A stretch of DNA of 64,000 nt from Methanocellales archaeon. Lineage in GTDB: Archaea > Halobacteriota > UBA148 > JAUWXC01. The translations under genes and the position numbers were made by a program. Below the pieces are notes generated by a model. The model saw only the letters and a program-made list of their open reading frames with translations, did no database searches and was not told the DNA's origin. Where the stretch lies: NCBI GenBank assembly GCA_030610945.1, contig JAUWQV010000002.1:92633-156632 (forward strand), written 5' to 3'. Shown in pieces: positions 8,175-18,044 of the stretch (position 1 is its first letter; every line of letters starts with the position of its first letter).

Positions 8175-9587
8175 TCACCTGCTCTTACACAGACGGCCTA
8201 ACTTCACTCGTTGCACACACTTCTCGCCCAGAACCTCTAATGGATACTCGCCGGTCACGCACGCCAAGCACAAATCCTCTGCAGGAATTCCAATGGATTT
8301 GACCAGACCGTCAATGCTGATATATCCCAGCGAGTCGACGCCAAGTGCCAATGCGACGCCTTCAACACTCTTGTGAGCTGCTATTAACTCCTTGCGTGTT
8401 ACCATGTCTATTCCAAAATAGCAGGGCGCTATGATAGGAGGGGTCCCTATTCTTACATGCACCTCTTTTGCGCCAGCGCTACGGATTAGGTCAACGATTC
8501 TCTTTGATGTGGTGCCCCTGACAATGCTGTCATCGATTAATGCCACCCTCTTGCCCTCGATGTTCGACCTGATGGCATTCAGCTTTAGCCGGACGGCGAT
8601 TTCCCGCATTTCCTGACCTGGCATGATGAATGTTCGTCCCACGTAGCGGTTCTTCATCAGCCCTTCGATATAATCCAAACCGGACTTTATAGAGTACCCA
8701 ATGGCAAAGGTGATGCCAGAATCCGGCACAGGACATATCGCATCTGCCTTTTTATCATGCTCATCTACCAACGTCTCCCCTATCCTACGCCTTACATCAT
8801 ACACGAGTTTTCCATCTAGAATGGAATCAGGCCTGGCAAAATACGTGTACTCAAAAAAGCAGTGTGCAGCATTCTTAGAACGGCATATCTGTTTACTTTT
8901 AAACTCACCATCTCTCAAAATGACGAGCTCCCCCGGACGTACATCCCTGATGAGCGTTCCGCCTAGCACATCTATTGCAGCGCTTTCAGAAACAACGACG
9001 TGCCCCCCATCTATCTTGCCGATGCATAGTGGCTTTATTCCCAATGGATCCCTAATCGCTGCCACCATGCCATCAAAGAGAAACGTTAGCGAATATGACC
9101 CCGCCAGACGCTGCATCAAGCTACGGATAGCACCCTCTAAATCAGATTTGAGCAATTCCTTGACGAGCAAATATGCAATTACTTCGGTATCAGACTCTGT
9201 CGTAAAAATTCGTCCCTCTGCCTCCAGGTCAGCCCTTAGCTCCTTGGAATTGACCAGATTACCATTATGCGCGATGGCGATAGCCCCGTCCTTATAGTTG
9301 ATTAACAATGGCTGACTGTTTTCAATCCTGGAGGTACCCGTAGTTGAATACCTGACATGTCCAACGCCAAGAGGGCCAGATAATTTGCTCAATCTTTTCG
9401 TGTTAAAAACCTTGGATACCAAACCCATTTCTTTAATGATGTGAGCGCGCTTGCCATCAAAGGTGGCGATGCCCGCTGATTCCTGCCCCCTGTGTTGGAG
9501 GGCATACAGCGCATAATAAATGTATGGAGCAACCGGCTTCTCTGGAGAGGCTATCGAAACCCCCACCACACCGCACCCATCTTTCAA
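8175..9587 (-). CDS. purF: Amidophosphoribosyltransferase
   Basis: First committed step of purine synthesis: PRPP plus glutamine gives phosphoribosylamine. The 470 residues start with the short propeptide MKDG before the N-terminal nucleophile Cys5 (CGVVGV), followed by the Ntn glutaminase (LQHRGQESAG, GHVRYSTTG). The phosphoribosyltransferase half carries the PRPP loop VALIDDSIVRGTTS near residue 350. Cysteines in the middle, in APCYFG and in LCLACVTG near the C-terminus fit the [4Fe-4S] subtype of the enzyme. It stands alone, running toward the tRNA fragment, and the L37e-LSm pair lies upstream on the same strand. Confidence 0.97.
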   Translation of the reverse strand: MKDGCGVVGVSIASPEKPVAPYIYYALYALQHRGQESAGIATFDGKRAHIIKEMGLVSKVFNTKRLSKLSGPLGVGHVRYSTTGTSRIENSQPLLINYKDGAIAIAHNGNLVNSKELRADLEAEGRIFTTESDTEVIAYLLVKELLKSDLEGAIRSLMQRLAGSYSLTFLFDGMVAAIRDPLGIKPLCIGKIDGGHVVVSESAAIDVLGGTLIRDVRPGELVILRDGEFKSKQICRSKNAAHCFFEYTYFARPDSILDGKLVYDVRRRIGETLVDEHDKKADAICPVPDSGITFAIGYSIKSGLDYIEGLMKNRYVGRTFIMPGQEMREIAVRLKLNAIRSNIEGKRVALIDDSIVRGTTSKRIVDLIRSAGAKEVHVRIGTPPIIAPCYFGIDMVTRKELIAAHKSVEGVALALGVDSLGYISIDGLVKSIGIPAEDLCLACVTGEYPLEVLGEKCVQRVKLGRLCKSR

Positions 9588-9605
9588 TATAAGCCACCCA
9601 CTCCA

Positions 9606-9788
9606 TTACGTCTTAGAAAGTTTAACTGTTTTTTTCATCCAACTATATGCCCGTCTCTTACTCGTTTTTCCAAATCCGCAGGAAGCACATTGCTTCTTGC
9701 TGATATTATATGAAACATTGCCACAACGCCTACATGTGGTGTGCGTCCTTTTTTGTCTTTTTCCCATTGACGGTGTTCCTTTCGTCAT
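9606..9788 (-). CDS. rpl37e: Large ribosomal subunit protein eL37
   Basis: A 60-residue basic ribosomal protein that binds 23S rRNA. It has the L37e start ([17 protein letters not shown]), a zinc ribbon with CRRCG and CASCG, and the conserved RRAYSW segment before a basic tail. Length is typical. It lies 12 bases downstream of the LSm gene, forming the common archaeal LSm-L37e pair, with purF 18 bases further on, so all three could be one transcript. Confidence 0.96.
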   Translation of the reverse strand: MTKGTPSMGKRQKRTHTTCRRCGNVSYNISKKQCASCGFGKTSKRRAYSWMKKTVKLSKT

Positions 9789-9800
9789 TATTCATTTCTC

Positions 9801-10034
<234 letters not shown>

Positions 10035-10106
10035 TTATGTTAACCCATAATTTTATTTTTAATCACGCTTTATGTTTATTGAGAAATAATACTTTTGGGT
10101 GAGAGG

Positions 10107-10646
10107 GTGAGAATTAAAACCAGACACCATTTAAGAGATGATGCCAAGCAAAAGATGGTGAACCAAGTAAAATCAAGATTTGGCGTAGAGGTCGAGCAAC
10201 TTTTCGCCGGTAAAAAATTTGAAATTGCTGAAACTGGTAGTGAATACGACATCATACTTATAGATAACGAGCCGAGTCTTTTTTTAATTGGAGAGAAAGT
10301 TTTTCCAACCGTCAAGGGAGCGTTAAAACTCAAGTTGAAACGAAATAGAGTCGTTGTCGACATGGGCGCTGTCAGGGCGGTATCCAAGGGTGCAGATATC
10401 ATGTGCCCCGGTATTGTAGATGCAGACACGGCAATACAAAAAGGAGATTTTGTTATCGTAGTAGATGAAGTGCACAACAAACCCCTTGCAATAGGGAGGG
10501 CATTAATCTCAGGCGAAGATATGATGAGAGATAAGGGCAAGGCAATTAAATCAATTCACTACGTTGGGGACAGTATATGGAAACTTGATGTCGGATTAAT
10601 AGAAACAAGTTTAAATATGTCTCAACCATATGATAGTAAAAGGTGA
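10107..10646 (+). CDS. PUA-domain RNA-binding protein (MCT-1/COG2016-like)
   Basis: A 179-residue two-domain protein: an N-terminal DUF1947-like domain (residues 1-75) and a C-terminal PUA domain (about 80-155) with VDMGAVRAVSKGADIMCPGI, the typical PUA glycine-rich block. Homologues resemble eukaryotic MCT-1 and the eIF2D N-terminus, which bind ribosomes and tRNA; the archaeal role is presumed translational. GTG at 10107 follows GGTGAGAG at good spacing and is preferred to TTG at 10095. The sepF start lies 5 bases beyond its stop and uses an SD overlapping the stop, so it heads the PUA-sepF-zpr1 operon. Confidence 0.88.
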   Translation: MRIKTRHHLRDDAKQKMVNQVKSRFGVEVEQLFAGKKFEIAETGSEYDIILIDNEPSLFLIGEKVFPTVKGALKLKLKRNRVVVDMGAVRAVSKGADIMCPGIVDADTAIQKGDFVIVVDEVHNKPLAIGRALISGEDMMRDKGKAIKSIHYVGDSIWKLDVGLIETSLNMSQPYDSKR

Positions 10647-10651
10647 TAATT

Positions 10652-11026
10652 ATGCCAAAAAGTTTTCTGAATAAAATAATTGGCCCTAAATCCAAGCTGC
10701 CCGGAGAAGAGTACACCGAATTAGACCTGGGGCAATATGAAGCGGTTTTGGAAGAAATGCCAGCAGAGACATACGTCAGAGTTGCGCAGTTAACGAGTTT
10801 AAATGAGCTCCCAGAGCTGAAGAAAGAGGTATATGATGGGAACATCGTAGTGGCTGATATTTCGCTCATCAAAAATGATAAACTGACGTCTGAGCGGGCG
10901 ATTAAAGACCTTAAGCAAGTAGCTATGGACGTACATGGAGATATCGCTGGCATCGGGGACGATTATGTAATGGTAACTCCCACGTCAGTGAGAATCAACA
11001 GGACCAAGATTCTTGGTGGAAAATAG
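10652..11026 (+). CDS. sepF: Archaeal SepF, FtsZ membrane anchor
   Basis: A 124-residue SepF/DUF552 protein. The N-terminus (MPKSFLNKIIG) is a short amphipathic helix that would bind membrane, followed by a linker and the globular SepF domain (YVRVAQLTSLNELPEL, GNIVVADISLI, DIAGIGDDYVMVTP). In FtsZ-containing archaea SepF anchors FtsZ at the division site. ATG 10652 is preceded by AGGTGAT. Its stop shares one base with the GTG of the zpr1 gene, so the two are coupled. FtsZ is not in the window. Confidence 0.92.
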   Translation: MPKSFLNKIIGPKSKLPGEEYTELDLGQYEAVLEEMPAETYVRVAQLTSLNELPELKKEVYDGNIVVADISLIKNDKLTSERAIKDLKQVAMDVHGDIAGIGDDYVMVTPTSVRINRTKILGGK

Positions 11027-11610
11027 TGCCTCATGAATTTGAGATGAAGAGCTCTTGCCCGATGTGTGGCGAAGAACTCGTTTTCCGCTGGCATCCTGAT
11101 GAAATTCCCTATTTTGGCGAAATCATGCACATTAGCGCTACTTGTAAGTGTGGATTCAAGCATGCTGACACGTTAATCTTAGGCGTGCAAGAGCCAGTTA
11201 GGTATGAGTTGATGGTGTCATCTTCAGAAGACCTTGATGCGAGGGTGATCCGGTCTACCTCCGGCACAATTAGAATTCCAGAACTTGGCATAGATGTTGA
11301 GCCTGGCCCTGCGTCAGAATCCTTCGTGACGAACATCGAGGGTGTTCTCGAGCGCATCAAAGATATAGTAAAAATGACGAGAAGATGGACCGAGGGCGAT
11401 GTTAAATTGAAGCGCATCGATGAAGTCCTAGGCACAATAGAGGGCGCGAAATCAGGCGATGCGCAGCTTACCATCATTATAGAAGACCCACTGGGAAATA
11501 GCGCCATCCTTTCCGAACGCGCAACTCATCGAAGTCTCACAAAGGAAGAGATATCCAAACTAAAAACCGGAATGGTCGTACTTGATGTGAGCAAGAAGGG
11601 TCCAACATAG
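11026..11610 (+). CDS. ZPR1-type zinc finger protein
   Basis: A 194-residue archaeal ZPR1 with one zinc finger and one C-terminal beta domain. The four ligands are visible early: SCPMCGEEL near residue 10 and CKCGF near 43. The rest (GTIRIPELGIDVEPG, GDAQLTIIIEDPLGNSAI) matches the family's domain. Eukaryotic ZPR1 assists folding of translation factor eEF1A; an archaeal chaperone role is inferred. The GTG start overlaps the sepF stop by one base. It is convergent with purM, 7 bases away. Confidence 0.93.
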   Translation: MPHEFEMKSSCPMCGEELVFRWHPDEIPYFGEIMHISATCKCGFKHADTLILGVQEPVRYELMVSSSEDLDARVIRSTSGTIRIPELGIDVEPGPASESFVTNIEGVLERIKDIVKMTRRWTEGDVKLKRIDEVLGTIEGAKSGDAQLTIIIEDPLGNSAILSERATHRSLTKEEISKLKTGMVVLDVSKKGPT

Positions 11611-11617
11611 TTGCTGA

Positions 11618-12610
11618 TTATGCAATCTGCAGGTCCCCGACTATAATCCCCTTTTCGACAACTTGTCCTACGATTTTTCCATCTGTAATCTTTAATGCGC
11701 TCTTCGCGTCCTTTTCTGGAAGCACCACCAAAAATCCCATGCCCATGTTGAAGGTTTTGTACATCTCTTCATCGCTTATGTTGCCTTCTTCTTGTAAGAA
11801 CTTGAATATCGGATTTGGTGCCAGTGGGTCATCAAAATTAAAACCATACTTGGTGAGACGTTTCAACTTTAACAAGCCGCTTCCAGTGATGTGCGCCAAC
11901 CCATGCACCTCGCAGTGTTTTATCAAATCCAATATCCCCATATAGATGCGCGTTGGAGTCAGCAATTCCTCCCCAATGCTCTTCTTGGTCGGCGGAAATG
12001 CATCCTCATACGAGTGCCCAGCTTTTTCAATCACCATTCTCGCCAGCGTTAACCCATTGCTATGTATTCCAGAACTGGACAAACCCAAGAGCAAGTCGCC
12101 AATTTCTACGCTTTCGCCAGTGATTATTCTATCCTTTGGAACAATGCCAACACAGGTGCCAGCCAGGTCAAATCCATTGATGATATCTGGCAGCGTTGCC
12201 GTCTCGCCTCCAATGATGGAAATGTTCGATATCTCTGCCCCTTCCTGCAGCCCGATTCCAATTTTTTCCATTATGGATTCATCGGGTTTTTCCATTGCAA
12301 GATAGTCCACAAATGCAAGCGGCTCTGCTCCTATCGCTAACAAATCATTCACGTTCATCGCTATGCAGTCGATGCCCACAGTATCCCATTTTTTTATCGC
12401 ATTGGCAACCAAGACCTTGGAGCCGACACCATCTGTGGTCATTGCTAGCGCATACTCGCCCAAGTCAATTAATCCAGCATAGTGCCCTATTTCTGCCAAG
12501 GGCGCGCCAAATCCTTTTCGCCTAAACCTCAGACGTTTTGTCAGTCTTGCGATAGCTTTCTCCTCTTCGATAATGTTGACTCCTGCTCTGGCATATGTCA
12601 TTTCGTTCAT
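11618..12610 (-). CDS. purM: Phosphoribosylformylglycinamidine cyclo-ligase (AIR synthetase)
   Basis: Fifth step of purine synthesis, closing FGAM to AIR with ATP. The 330-residue protein has the family start ([15 protein letters not shown]), [10 protein letters not shown] near residue 60 and the nucleotide-binding GGETATLPD near 135, followed by the AIRS C-terminal domain. Its ATG overlaps the stop of the upstream aspartate-kinase gene (ATGA), so the two are translationally coupled although their pathways differ. Length is typical. Confidence 0.96.
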   Translation of the reverse strand: MNEMTYARAGVNIIEEEKAIARLTKRLRFRRKGFGAPLAEIGHYAGLIDLGEYALAMTTDGVGSKVLVANAIKKWDTVGIDCIAMNVNDLLAIGAEPLAFVDYLAMEKPDESIMEKIGIGLQEGAEISNISIIGGETATLPDIINGFDLAGTCVGIVPKDRIITGESVEIGDLLLGLSSSGIHSNGLTLARMVIEKAGHSYEDAFPPTKKSIGEELLTPTRIYMGILDLIKHCEVHGLAHITGSGLLKLKRLTKYGFNFDDPLAPNPIFKFLQEEGNISDEEMYKTFNMGMGFLVVLPEKDAKSALKITDGKIVGQVVEKGIIVGDLQIA

Positions 12611-14022
12611 CGTTCTGCACCTAGGTTGAACTCGTCATGTAGCGCTATCACAGCCTTTTCCACATCCTTCCCGTCGACGACGAATGAGATGTTTACTTCA
12701 GATGAACCCTGGGAAATCATCCGCACGTTGGCACCTGCTTGCCCCAGAGCAGAGAACACCCGTCCAGCTACACCAGGAGTGCCGGCCATGCCAGCGCCAA
12801 CGACAGCGATAGTACAGACATCTTTGTCATGCACAATGCTTTTCACGACATCTTCCCTGAACTCTGATTGGAGGGCATTAATTGCCTTGCTCAGACTTGC
12901 TTCATCCACTACAATAGATATGTTCGCCTCGGATGAACCCTGGGAAATCATCATGATATTCACATCCGCCTTGGCAAGTGCTGTGAAGACTCGTGCAGCA
13001 ACGCCTGGGGTACCAGCCATGCCAGCACCGCTAACATTGACCAATGCAACATTTCGTATGATTGTAACCGCTTTGACTACATCTTTGATTTCTTTATGGT
13101 CCTTTACGATAGTCGTACCCGGGTGCATAGGATTAAACGTATTTTTTACCCTGACTGAAATTCCTTTTTGAATTGCCGGCTCTATGGTTTTGGGATGAAT
13201 TACCTTTGCGCCAAAATAGGAGAGTTCCATCGCCTCCAGATACGATATTACCGGCAACGTTCGTGCTCCTGGAACGATTTTTGGGTCAGCGGTCATGACT
13301 CCGTCTACATCGGTCCAGATCCAAATCTCGTCGGCATTTATGTCAGCGCCGATGATGGATGCGGTGTAATCAGACCCCCCTCTACCCAAGGTGGTTATAA
13401 CTCCGTTTTTGTCTACCGCTATGAAGCCGGATACAACTGGAACCTTTCTGGCTTTAATCAGCGGAAGAAGGCGCTTTTTGACATTATCGTTGGTTATGTC
13501 AAATAGAGGTCGTGCATTTTTAAAATTGCTATTGGTTACGATGCCGGCTTCTCCGCCTGTGAGCGATATTGAATCTAAACCCATGGAACGCATCGCGCCC
13601 GAGAGTATAGGGGCTAAGAGCCTCTCCCCAAATGATGAGATATAACTGTGTGACCGGTCGGTCAGTTCTCTCAAGTGGCTTATGCTAATCAGGGACTTTC
13701 TCAGGTCATTGAACTCAACGTCCAACCCTTCAATCACTGTTTTTGCTATTTCCTTATCGTCAATGGCTTCTTTTACAGCATCGTGATGCCGTTTTGTCAG
13801 TCTTTTTATGAATAAATCGATCTCTGCTGCATCTCCTTTGTCAGATGCCCTTTTTGCCTCTTCTTCCAGTTCATCTGTCACGCCAGACAGCGCCGAGACT
13901 ACGGCAACAATCTCATTCTTACCATTATAAAAGCCCTTAATGAGCGATGCTACGTTTTTTATCCTGTAGCCATCGGCAACCGAGGTTCCACCGAATTTCA
14001 TCACGAGTCTCATAGGCATCAC
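12607..14022 (-). CDS. lysC: Aspartate kinase with tandem ACT domains
   Basis: Phosphorylates aspartate, the entry to lysine, threonine, methionine and diaminopimelate synthesis. The kinase domain starts at [10 protein letters not shown], with [11 protein letters not shown] near residue 220. Two adjacent ACT domains form the C-terminal 140 residues; both contain a GTPGVAxRVF...[12 protein letters not shown] block, a clear internal duplication that would bind the feedback amino acid. The start is uncertain: GTG 14022, ATG 14019 and ATG 14013 are all close. A partner homoserine dehydrogenase and its ACT regulator lie near 28.5-30 kb. The stop overlaps purM. Confidence 0.96.
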   Translation of the reverse strand: MMPMRLVMKFGGTSVADGYRIKNVASLIKGFYNGKNEIVAVVSALSGVTDELEEEAKRASDKGDAAEIDLFIKRLTKRHHDAVKEAIDDKEIAKTVIEGLDVEFNDLRKSLISISHLRELTDRSHSYISSFGERLLAPILSGAMRSMGLDSISLTGGEAGIVTNSNFKNARPLFDITNDNVKKRLLPLIKARKVPVVSGFIAVDKNGVITTLGRGGSDYTASIIGADINADEIWIWTDVDGVMTADPKIVPGARTLPVISYLEAMELSYFGAKVIHPKTIEPAIQKGISVRVKNTFNPMHPGTTIVKDHKEIKDVVKAVTIIRNVALVNVSGAGMAGTPGVAARVFTALAKADVNIMMISQGSSEANISIVVDEASLSKAINALQSEFREDVVKSIVHDKDVCTIAVVGAGMAGTPGVAGRVFSALGQAGANVRMISQGSSEVNISFVVDGKDVEKAVIALHDEFNLGAER

Positions 14023-14068
14023 TTTACGGTACTAATACGTGCCTCTTAACAATATAAATGGTGCGGAT

Positions 14069-14695
14069 TTAGAGGGAAAGATATGGTACAACTTTAACGA
14101 ACGCCCACGCCAGCATGCCGAAGGATGCCAACAGTACAAGCAGATATACCGTTTTACTCCAGTAAAGAATCTTTCTTCCATCCAAGACGCCAATTGGAAG
14201 CATGTTAAAAGCGGCGATGAATATGTTAATGATGACTCCATATGCTCCAATCGTGGTGATAAAACCCCCGTGCCCTATAAGAGGTAGGAACAAAAATACA
14301 AGCAGCAGATTCATGGTAGGTCCTGCAACCGCAATTTTTCCATTTTGCTCGCGCGTTATATGTGAGCCAAATATCATGACTGCACCAGGTGCAGCAAATA
14401 CAATTCCAGCTACGTATGCACATAAGATTGCGAACATCAGCATAGGAAGACTCATCCTGAACTCAGCCCAACATTCATATCTCTGTGCGACGACCTTGTG
14501 CGCCATTTCATGCAACAGAAATGCGATGCCCACTGTGAACATCGCCAGTATCATCGGTCGCACCAAGTCGGATAGAGAAACGCCCCAATACATCCACTCC
14601 TCGCGTACAAATAGAATCGCAAACGCGAGAGATATCGCCAGCCATGCGATTAAGAGGTGTTTGATTTCCGTTTCACTTGTCCTTATTCTTGCCAT
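14069..14695 (-). CDS. Site-2-protease-type membrane metalloprotease (M50)
   Basis: A 208-residue intramembrane zinc protease. The HExxH motif lies in a membrane helix (IAFLLHEMAHKVVAQRY, near residues 60-66) and the third ligand in the later NMLPIGVLDGRKI segment near 165-172. About six membrane segments are seen and there is no CBS domain. It is a minimal S2P whose substrate is unknown. It lies 8 bases downstream of the TraB gene, and a second S2P with CBS domains lies on the other side, so the three (S2P-CBS, TraB, S2P) form one minus-strand transcript. Confidence 0.9.
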   Translation of the reverse strand: MARIRTSETEIKHLLIAWLAISLAFAILFVREEWMYWGVSLSDLVRPMILAMFTVGIAFLLHEMAHKVVAQRYECWAEFRMSLPMLMFAILCAYVAGIVFAAPGAVMIFGSHITREQNGKIAVAGPTMNLLLVFLFLPLIGHGGFITTIGAYGVIINIFIAAFNMLPIGVLDGRKILYWSKTVYLLVLLASFGMLAWAFVKVVPYLSL

Positions 14696-14703
14696 GCTTC
14701 CCC

Positions 14704-15852
14704 TTAAAATCGTATTCCTGTCAGACTAAATACAACCCATGCCCCTGCAAACGTTCCAATGATGCTTCCCATGTTAGCCAGGGCTGCCACCAGAATCACC
14801 CTGAACAATCGGTTCTTCATAAGTTCGCCGAAGGTTTCGACGTTTGTTAGAGCATTTAAATCCTCACTCGTAGGCTTCCTCACCCATGCTTCCGTCAGTC
14901 CGGCAAACCATCCTGCAGCCAAGAACGGATTGAGCGAGGTCATCCATGCCACGCTGAATGCGGTAAGAATTGAAAAGGGATGACCCCTTGCCAACGCCGC
15001 ACCAGCCCCACTAAGTACACCGTTTATGACAAACCAGTATCCAAGGGCGAGGAGTAGAGTGTGAGCAGATGCTCCTGAAAGGACTAAAAGCGCAAAGATT
15101 GCTACAATGAGTGCTATGGTAGCTACTCCAAAAACCCTCGCCGTATTAACCCTTTTTAGGGGTAGCTTTGTCAATTCCTCTAACGGTGGGATTGACTCTG
15201 GATGCGAAAGGAATTTTTGAACTCCTTCCCTGTGCCCTGCCCCTATCACGGCAACAACTTTGCCCTCGTTAGATAGATTCAGCAGATTTGCTGCAATGTA
15301 TGCATCCCTCTCATCCACGAGGACCTCTGCGGCACTAGGCGAGAATTGTCTGAGTTCAGAGATGAGATGAGTGACAACATCCTCATCCGTGATCGTTTCT
15401 ATATCGATTTCTTCTTTCCCAAAGCCGATAAATGTGCTGATGAATGCAAAAAACATCTTTAGTTTTTCAACAACCCCCATTCTGCTCCAGAAGCGCTGTA
15501 ACGTTACCTGAATATCCCTGTCCACGAGTGCTATTTTGGCGCCAATCTCCTCTGCCTTGTTGATTGCTGCCAGCATTTCTGCCCCGGGTTTTATGCCGAT
15601 ATCTGCCCCAATCTTCTTCTGCGTCCAGGCGAGAAGCCACTGAGCAAGGAAGAAGTACGGTCCTTCGCCTTTTAGTAAATCCCTTATCGATAATTCCCTT
15701 GCCACTGGCGCACCTTTAAGCGCCTGATATCTCTTGGGGCACAACTCCACCGCAACTATGTTTGGCTTTTCGTGCGCGATGACAGAATCTACCTCTGCTA
15801 TACTTTTATCAGAAATGTGCGCGGTGCCCACGATGATTATCCTGTCATTCAT
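14704..15852 (-). CDS. TraB-family membrane protein
   Basis: A 382-residue TraB/PrgY/GumN-family protein. The N-terminal domain contains IIIVGTAHISDKS, VAVELCPKRY and the downstream VVAVIGAGHREGV block; these conserved Gly/His/Glu residues place it in the Tiki/TraB fold, thought to be metal-dependent protease-like. Three to four membrane segments occupy residues 240-380, with a conserved SLNPFLAAGW between them. It sits between two site-2 proteases in a probable operon, which suggests membrane proteolysis or signalling; that role is inferred from context. Confidence 0.88.
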   Translation of the reverse strand: MNDRIIIVGTAHISDKSIAEVDSVIAHEKPNIVAVELCPKRYQALKGAPVARELSIRDLLKGEGPYFFLAQWLLAWTQKKIGADIGIKPGAEMLAAINKAEEIGAKIALVDRDIQVTLQRFWSRMGVVEKLKMFFAFISTFIGFGKEEIDIETITDEDVVTHLISELRQFSPSAAEVLVDERDAYIAANLLNLSNEGKVVAVIGAGHREGVQKFLSHPESIPPLEELTKLPLKRVNTARVFGVATIALIVAIFALLVLSGASAHTLLLALGYWFVINGVLSGAGAALARGHPFSILTAFSVAWMTSLNPFLAAGWFAGLTEAWVRKPTSEDLNALTNVETFGELMKNRLFRVILVAALANMGSIIGTFAGAWVVFSLTGIRF

Positions 15853-15861
15853 AAAACATAC

Positions 15862-16944
15862 CTATTCTTGCAGGAGCTGGATTGATCGTATCAGGTCTGT
15901 TCTGGAGATGATTCCCGCTATAACTCCACTCTCCATGACCGGCACCCTGCCGATATTCCTTTGAGACATTATCCTTAGTGCCTTGATGGCATCATCCTCA
16001 GGCGCAACTGATATAATTTTTTTGGCCATAATCTCGCTTACCAGGGTTTTGCTCCTCTGTTCTAGGGAGACTTTTCGTACATCTGAAAATGTCACAACCC
16101 CTCGCAACTTATCGTCAACCACTGGATATCCCATGTGCTTCTCCTTGAACATCAGTTCGACCAACTCGCTGACTGTAGTGGTTGGCGGCACAGATATCAC
16201 GTTTTTTGTCATGATGTCCCTAACCTTAACGCCCTCCAATGTTACGGTAATCTCTGTTGTCTTTTCCTCTTCTGAGGCGCCGATGTAAACGAAAAATGCG
16301 ATCAAGATGAGGATTGGGCTAACCACCAAAAAACCAAATATCCCCATGGCGAATGCAAAGGCCTTTCCGATATATGCCGCTTTATGCGTTGCCTCCACAT
16401 ATGGCATTTGTCTTGCCAGATGCGCCCTAAGTATTCGCCCGCCATCCATCGGGAATGCTGGAAGGAGATTGAACCCGCATAGAATTATATTCATAGAACC
16501 TAGGACATAGACAAGTCGCGTGACAGGGGAGTTACCCCAGATGGGTTCTAGCAACAAATATATGAGTAAGAACGCTATGCCCAACACAAAACTCACACCT
16601 GGTCCACTTATCGCCATCTTCGATTCGATTTTAGGATCTCGTGGAATCTCTTCCATTGTTGCCACTCCACCGAATAGCAGCAATGTAATGCTCCTTATCT
16701 TGGTACCGTATTTCATCGCTACATACGAGTGCCCTAACTCGTGGAGCAGAACGCAAGCAAATAGTGCCACTGCAGTAAGTGTGCCAAATGCATACCGTAT
16801 CACCGTGGAGCCTACCTCTGCAAAACCATATGGTGCTGGACCGCTCGCGAATACCAGTGCAAATACAGGCAATATCAACAAGAACGTAATATGAAGCCTA
16901 ATCGGGATACCAATTATTTTTCCAATTTGAATCGACGTTTTCAT
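15862..16944 (-). CDS. Site-2-protease with C-terminal CBS pair
   Basis: A 360-residue intramembrane metalloprotease. LLHELGHSYVAMKYG carries the zinc HExxH (about residue 60), and NLLPAFPMDGGRIL near 150 supplies the third ligand. Two CBS motifs follow the membrane domain (VRDIMTKNVISVPPTTTVSEL and VSEIMAKKIISVAPEDD), which bind adenosyl nucleotides and could gate the protease by energy state. I use ATG 16944, preceded by GGGAAA, because it gives the standard MKTSIQIGKI start; the track start at 17016 adds an unlikely leader. Its promoter region is shared with the divergent PRC-barrel gene. Confidence 0.92.
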   Translation of the reverse strand: MKTSIQIGKIIGIPIRLHITFLLILPVFALVFASGPAPYGFAEVGSTVIRYAFGTLTAVALFACVLLHELGHSYVAMKYGTKIRSITLLLFGGVATMEEIPRDPKIESKMAISGPGVSFVLGIAFLLIYLLLEPIWGNSPVTRLVYVLGSMNIILCGFNLLPAFPMDGGRILRAHLARQMPYVEATHKAAYIGKAFAFAMGIFGFLVVSPILILIAFFVYIGASEEEKTTEITVTLEGVKVRDIMTKNVISVPPTTTVSELVELMFKEKHMGYPVVDDKLRGVVTFSDVRKVSLEQRSKTLVSEIMAKKIISVAPEDDAIKALRIMSQRNIGRVPVMESGVIAGIISRTDLIRSIQLLQE

Positions 16945-17014
16945 TTTCCCATATCCAATAACCCAATAAACTATATATCTTCTTAGTTCAAGATAGGAGT
17001 TAGAGGAATGTAAC

Positions 17015-17293
17015 ATGAGGGTAGAGTTAACATCAGTACTTGGTTTGAACGTTTATACAGACAGAGGGAAGTATGTTGGAAAAGTCAACGACGCTGTAAT
17101 CGATGCTAATGAGAAAAAAATAACGGGCCTGGCGGTTTCCAATCTGAATCCAGACCTGTTTAATGTCCAGAGCAAGGGCGTTATAATCCCATATCGGTGG
17201 GTAATCTCGGTTGGAGATGTCGTTGTAATAAAACAGGTAGCCAGTTACTTCAAAGAGAAAATCGTAGAAGAGGTAGAAGCACCCCCGGGATAG
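17015..17293 (+). CDS. PRC-barrel domain protein
   Basis: A 92-residue single PRC-barrel protein (LGLNVYTDRGKYVGKVNDAVID, PYRWVISVGDVVVIKQ). PRC-barrel proteins of this type are widespread in archaea, and some (CdpB) act with SepF in cell division, while others relate to RNA metabolism. Which applies is not decided here. A TATA-like AACTATATATC lies 40 bases upstream. Thg1 starts one base after its stop, so the two are co-transcribed. Confidence 0.88.
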   Translation: MRVELTSVLGLNVYTDRGKYVGKVNDAVIDANEKKITGLAVSNLNPDLFNVQSKGVIIPYRWVISVGDVVVIKQVASYFKEKIVEEVEAPPG

Positions 17294-17294
17294 T

Positions 17295-18044
17295 ATGGTA
17301 TCCCCAAAACTGATGAAGCAACGGGAGATTTATGCAAGCATTAATGCGACACCCCCGATTGTTGTCAGGGTAGATGGAAGAAATTTTAAAGCCACTTTGA
17401 AACGTCTGAATTTTCAAAAACCATATGATAAGGCATTTGCGACTGCTATGGCGAACTCGGCTGAGCACCTGATGAAGGAGGACGGCCTTAGCCCAAAATT
17501 TGCCTACACATTTTCAGATGAAATTAGCGTGTTTTTTCTTAAACTGCCATTTCAAGGGCGTGTTGAGAAACTAGATTCCGTCACCTCTTCTTTGTTGTGC
17601 AGCACGCTGACATTGGCACTGGATGTGCATGCCCCCATATCCTTTGATGCAAGGACCATTCCACTCTCGAGAGAAGATATCAGCGATTACCTGGAGTGGC
17701 GCCAGACAGAAGCATGGAGAAACCATGTGCATTCATATGGGCATTACACGCTGGTAAATGAAGGCATGTCCAAGAGAGAAGCTGCATCAAAGCTGGCTGG
17801 TGTAAGTTCACAGAAGATACAGGATATGCTATTCAAAAAAGGCATCAATCTAGCAAAAACACCGGCATGGCAGCGGCGCGGTATTTTGATACTGAAAAAG
17901 ACGTATATGAAGCCGGGATACGACCCAAAGAAGGGCGCAAGAGTGGTAACTAAAAGAAGTCAAATTATCCAAGATTGGGAACTCCCACTCTTCAGCTCAA
18001 AAGAGGGAAAAAAGTTAGTCAATAAGTTACTGATGGAGAGGTAA
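17295..18044 (+). CDS. Thg1-family tRNA 3'-5' polymerase
   Basis: A 249-residue tRNA-His guanylyltransferase/Thg1-like protein that adds nucleotides to the 5' end of tRNA in the reverse direction. The palm-domain metal motifs are present: VVRVDGRNFK near residue 25 and FAYTFSDEISVFF near 75. The later EWRQTEAWRNHVHSYGHY block matches the family's HINNLYN-type region. Archaeal members either add G-1 to tRNA-His or repair 5'-truncated tRNAs; the sequence does not decide. It is co-transcribed with the PRC-barrel gene and convergent with a small winged-helix gene that ends at the next base. Confidence 0.92.
   Translation: MVSPKLMKQREIYASINATPPIVVRVDGRNFKATLKRLNFQKPYDKAFATAMANSAEHLMKEDGLSPKFAYTFSDEISVFFLKLPFQGRVEKLDSVTSSLLCSTLTLALDVHAPISFDARTIPLSREDISDYLEWRQTEAWRNHVHSYGHYTLVNEGMSKREAASKLAGVSSQKIQDMLFKKGINLAKTPAWQRRGILILKKTYMKPGYDPKKGARVVTKRSQIIQDWELPLFSSKEGKKLVNKLLMER

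Noticed and set aside
12482-13645. Plus-strand ORFs across purM and lysC
   Set aside because: They are shadows of the two minus-strand genes, rich in Ser/Pro/Thr from the complementary frame.
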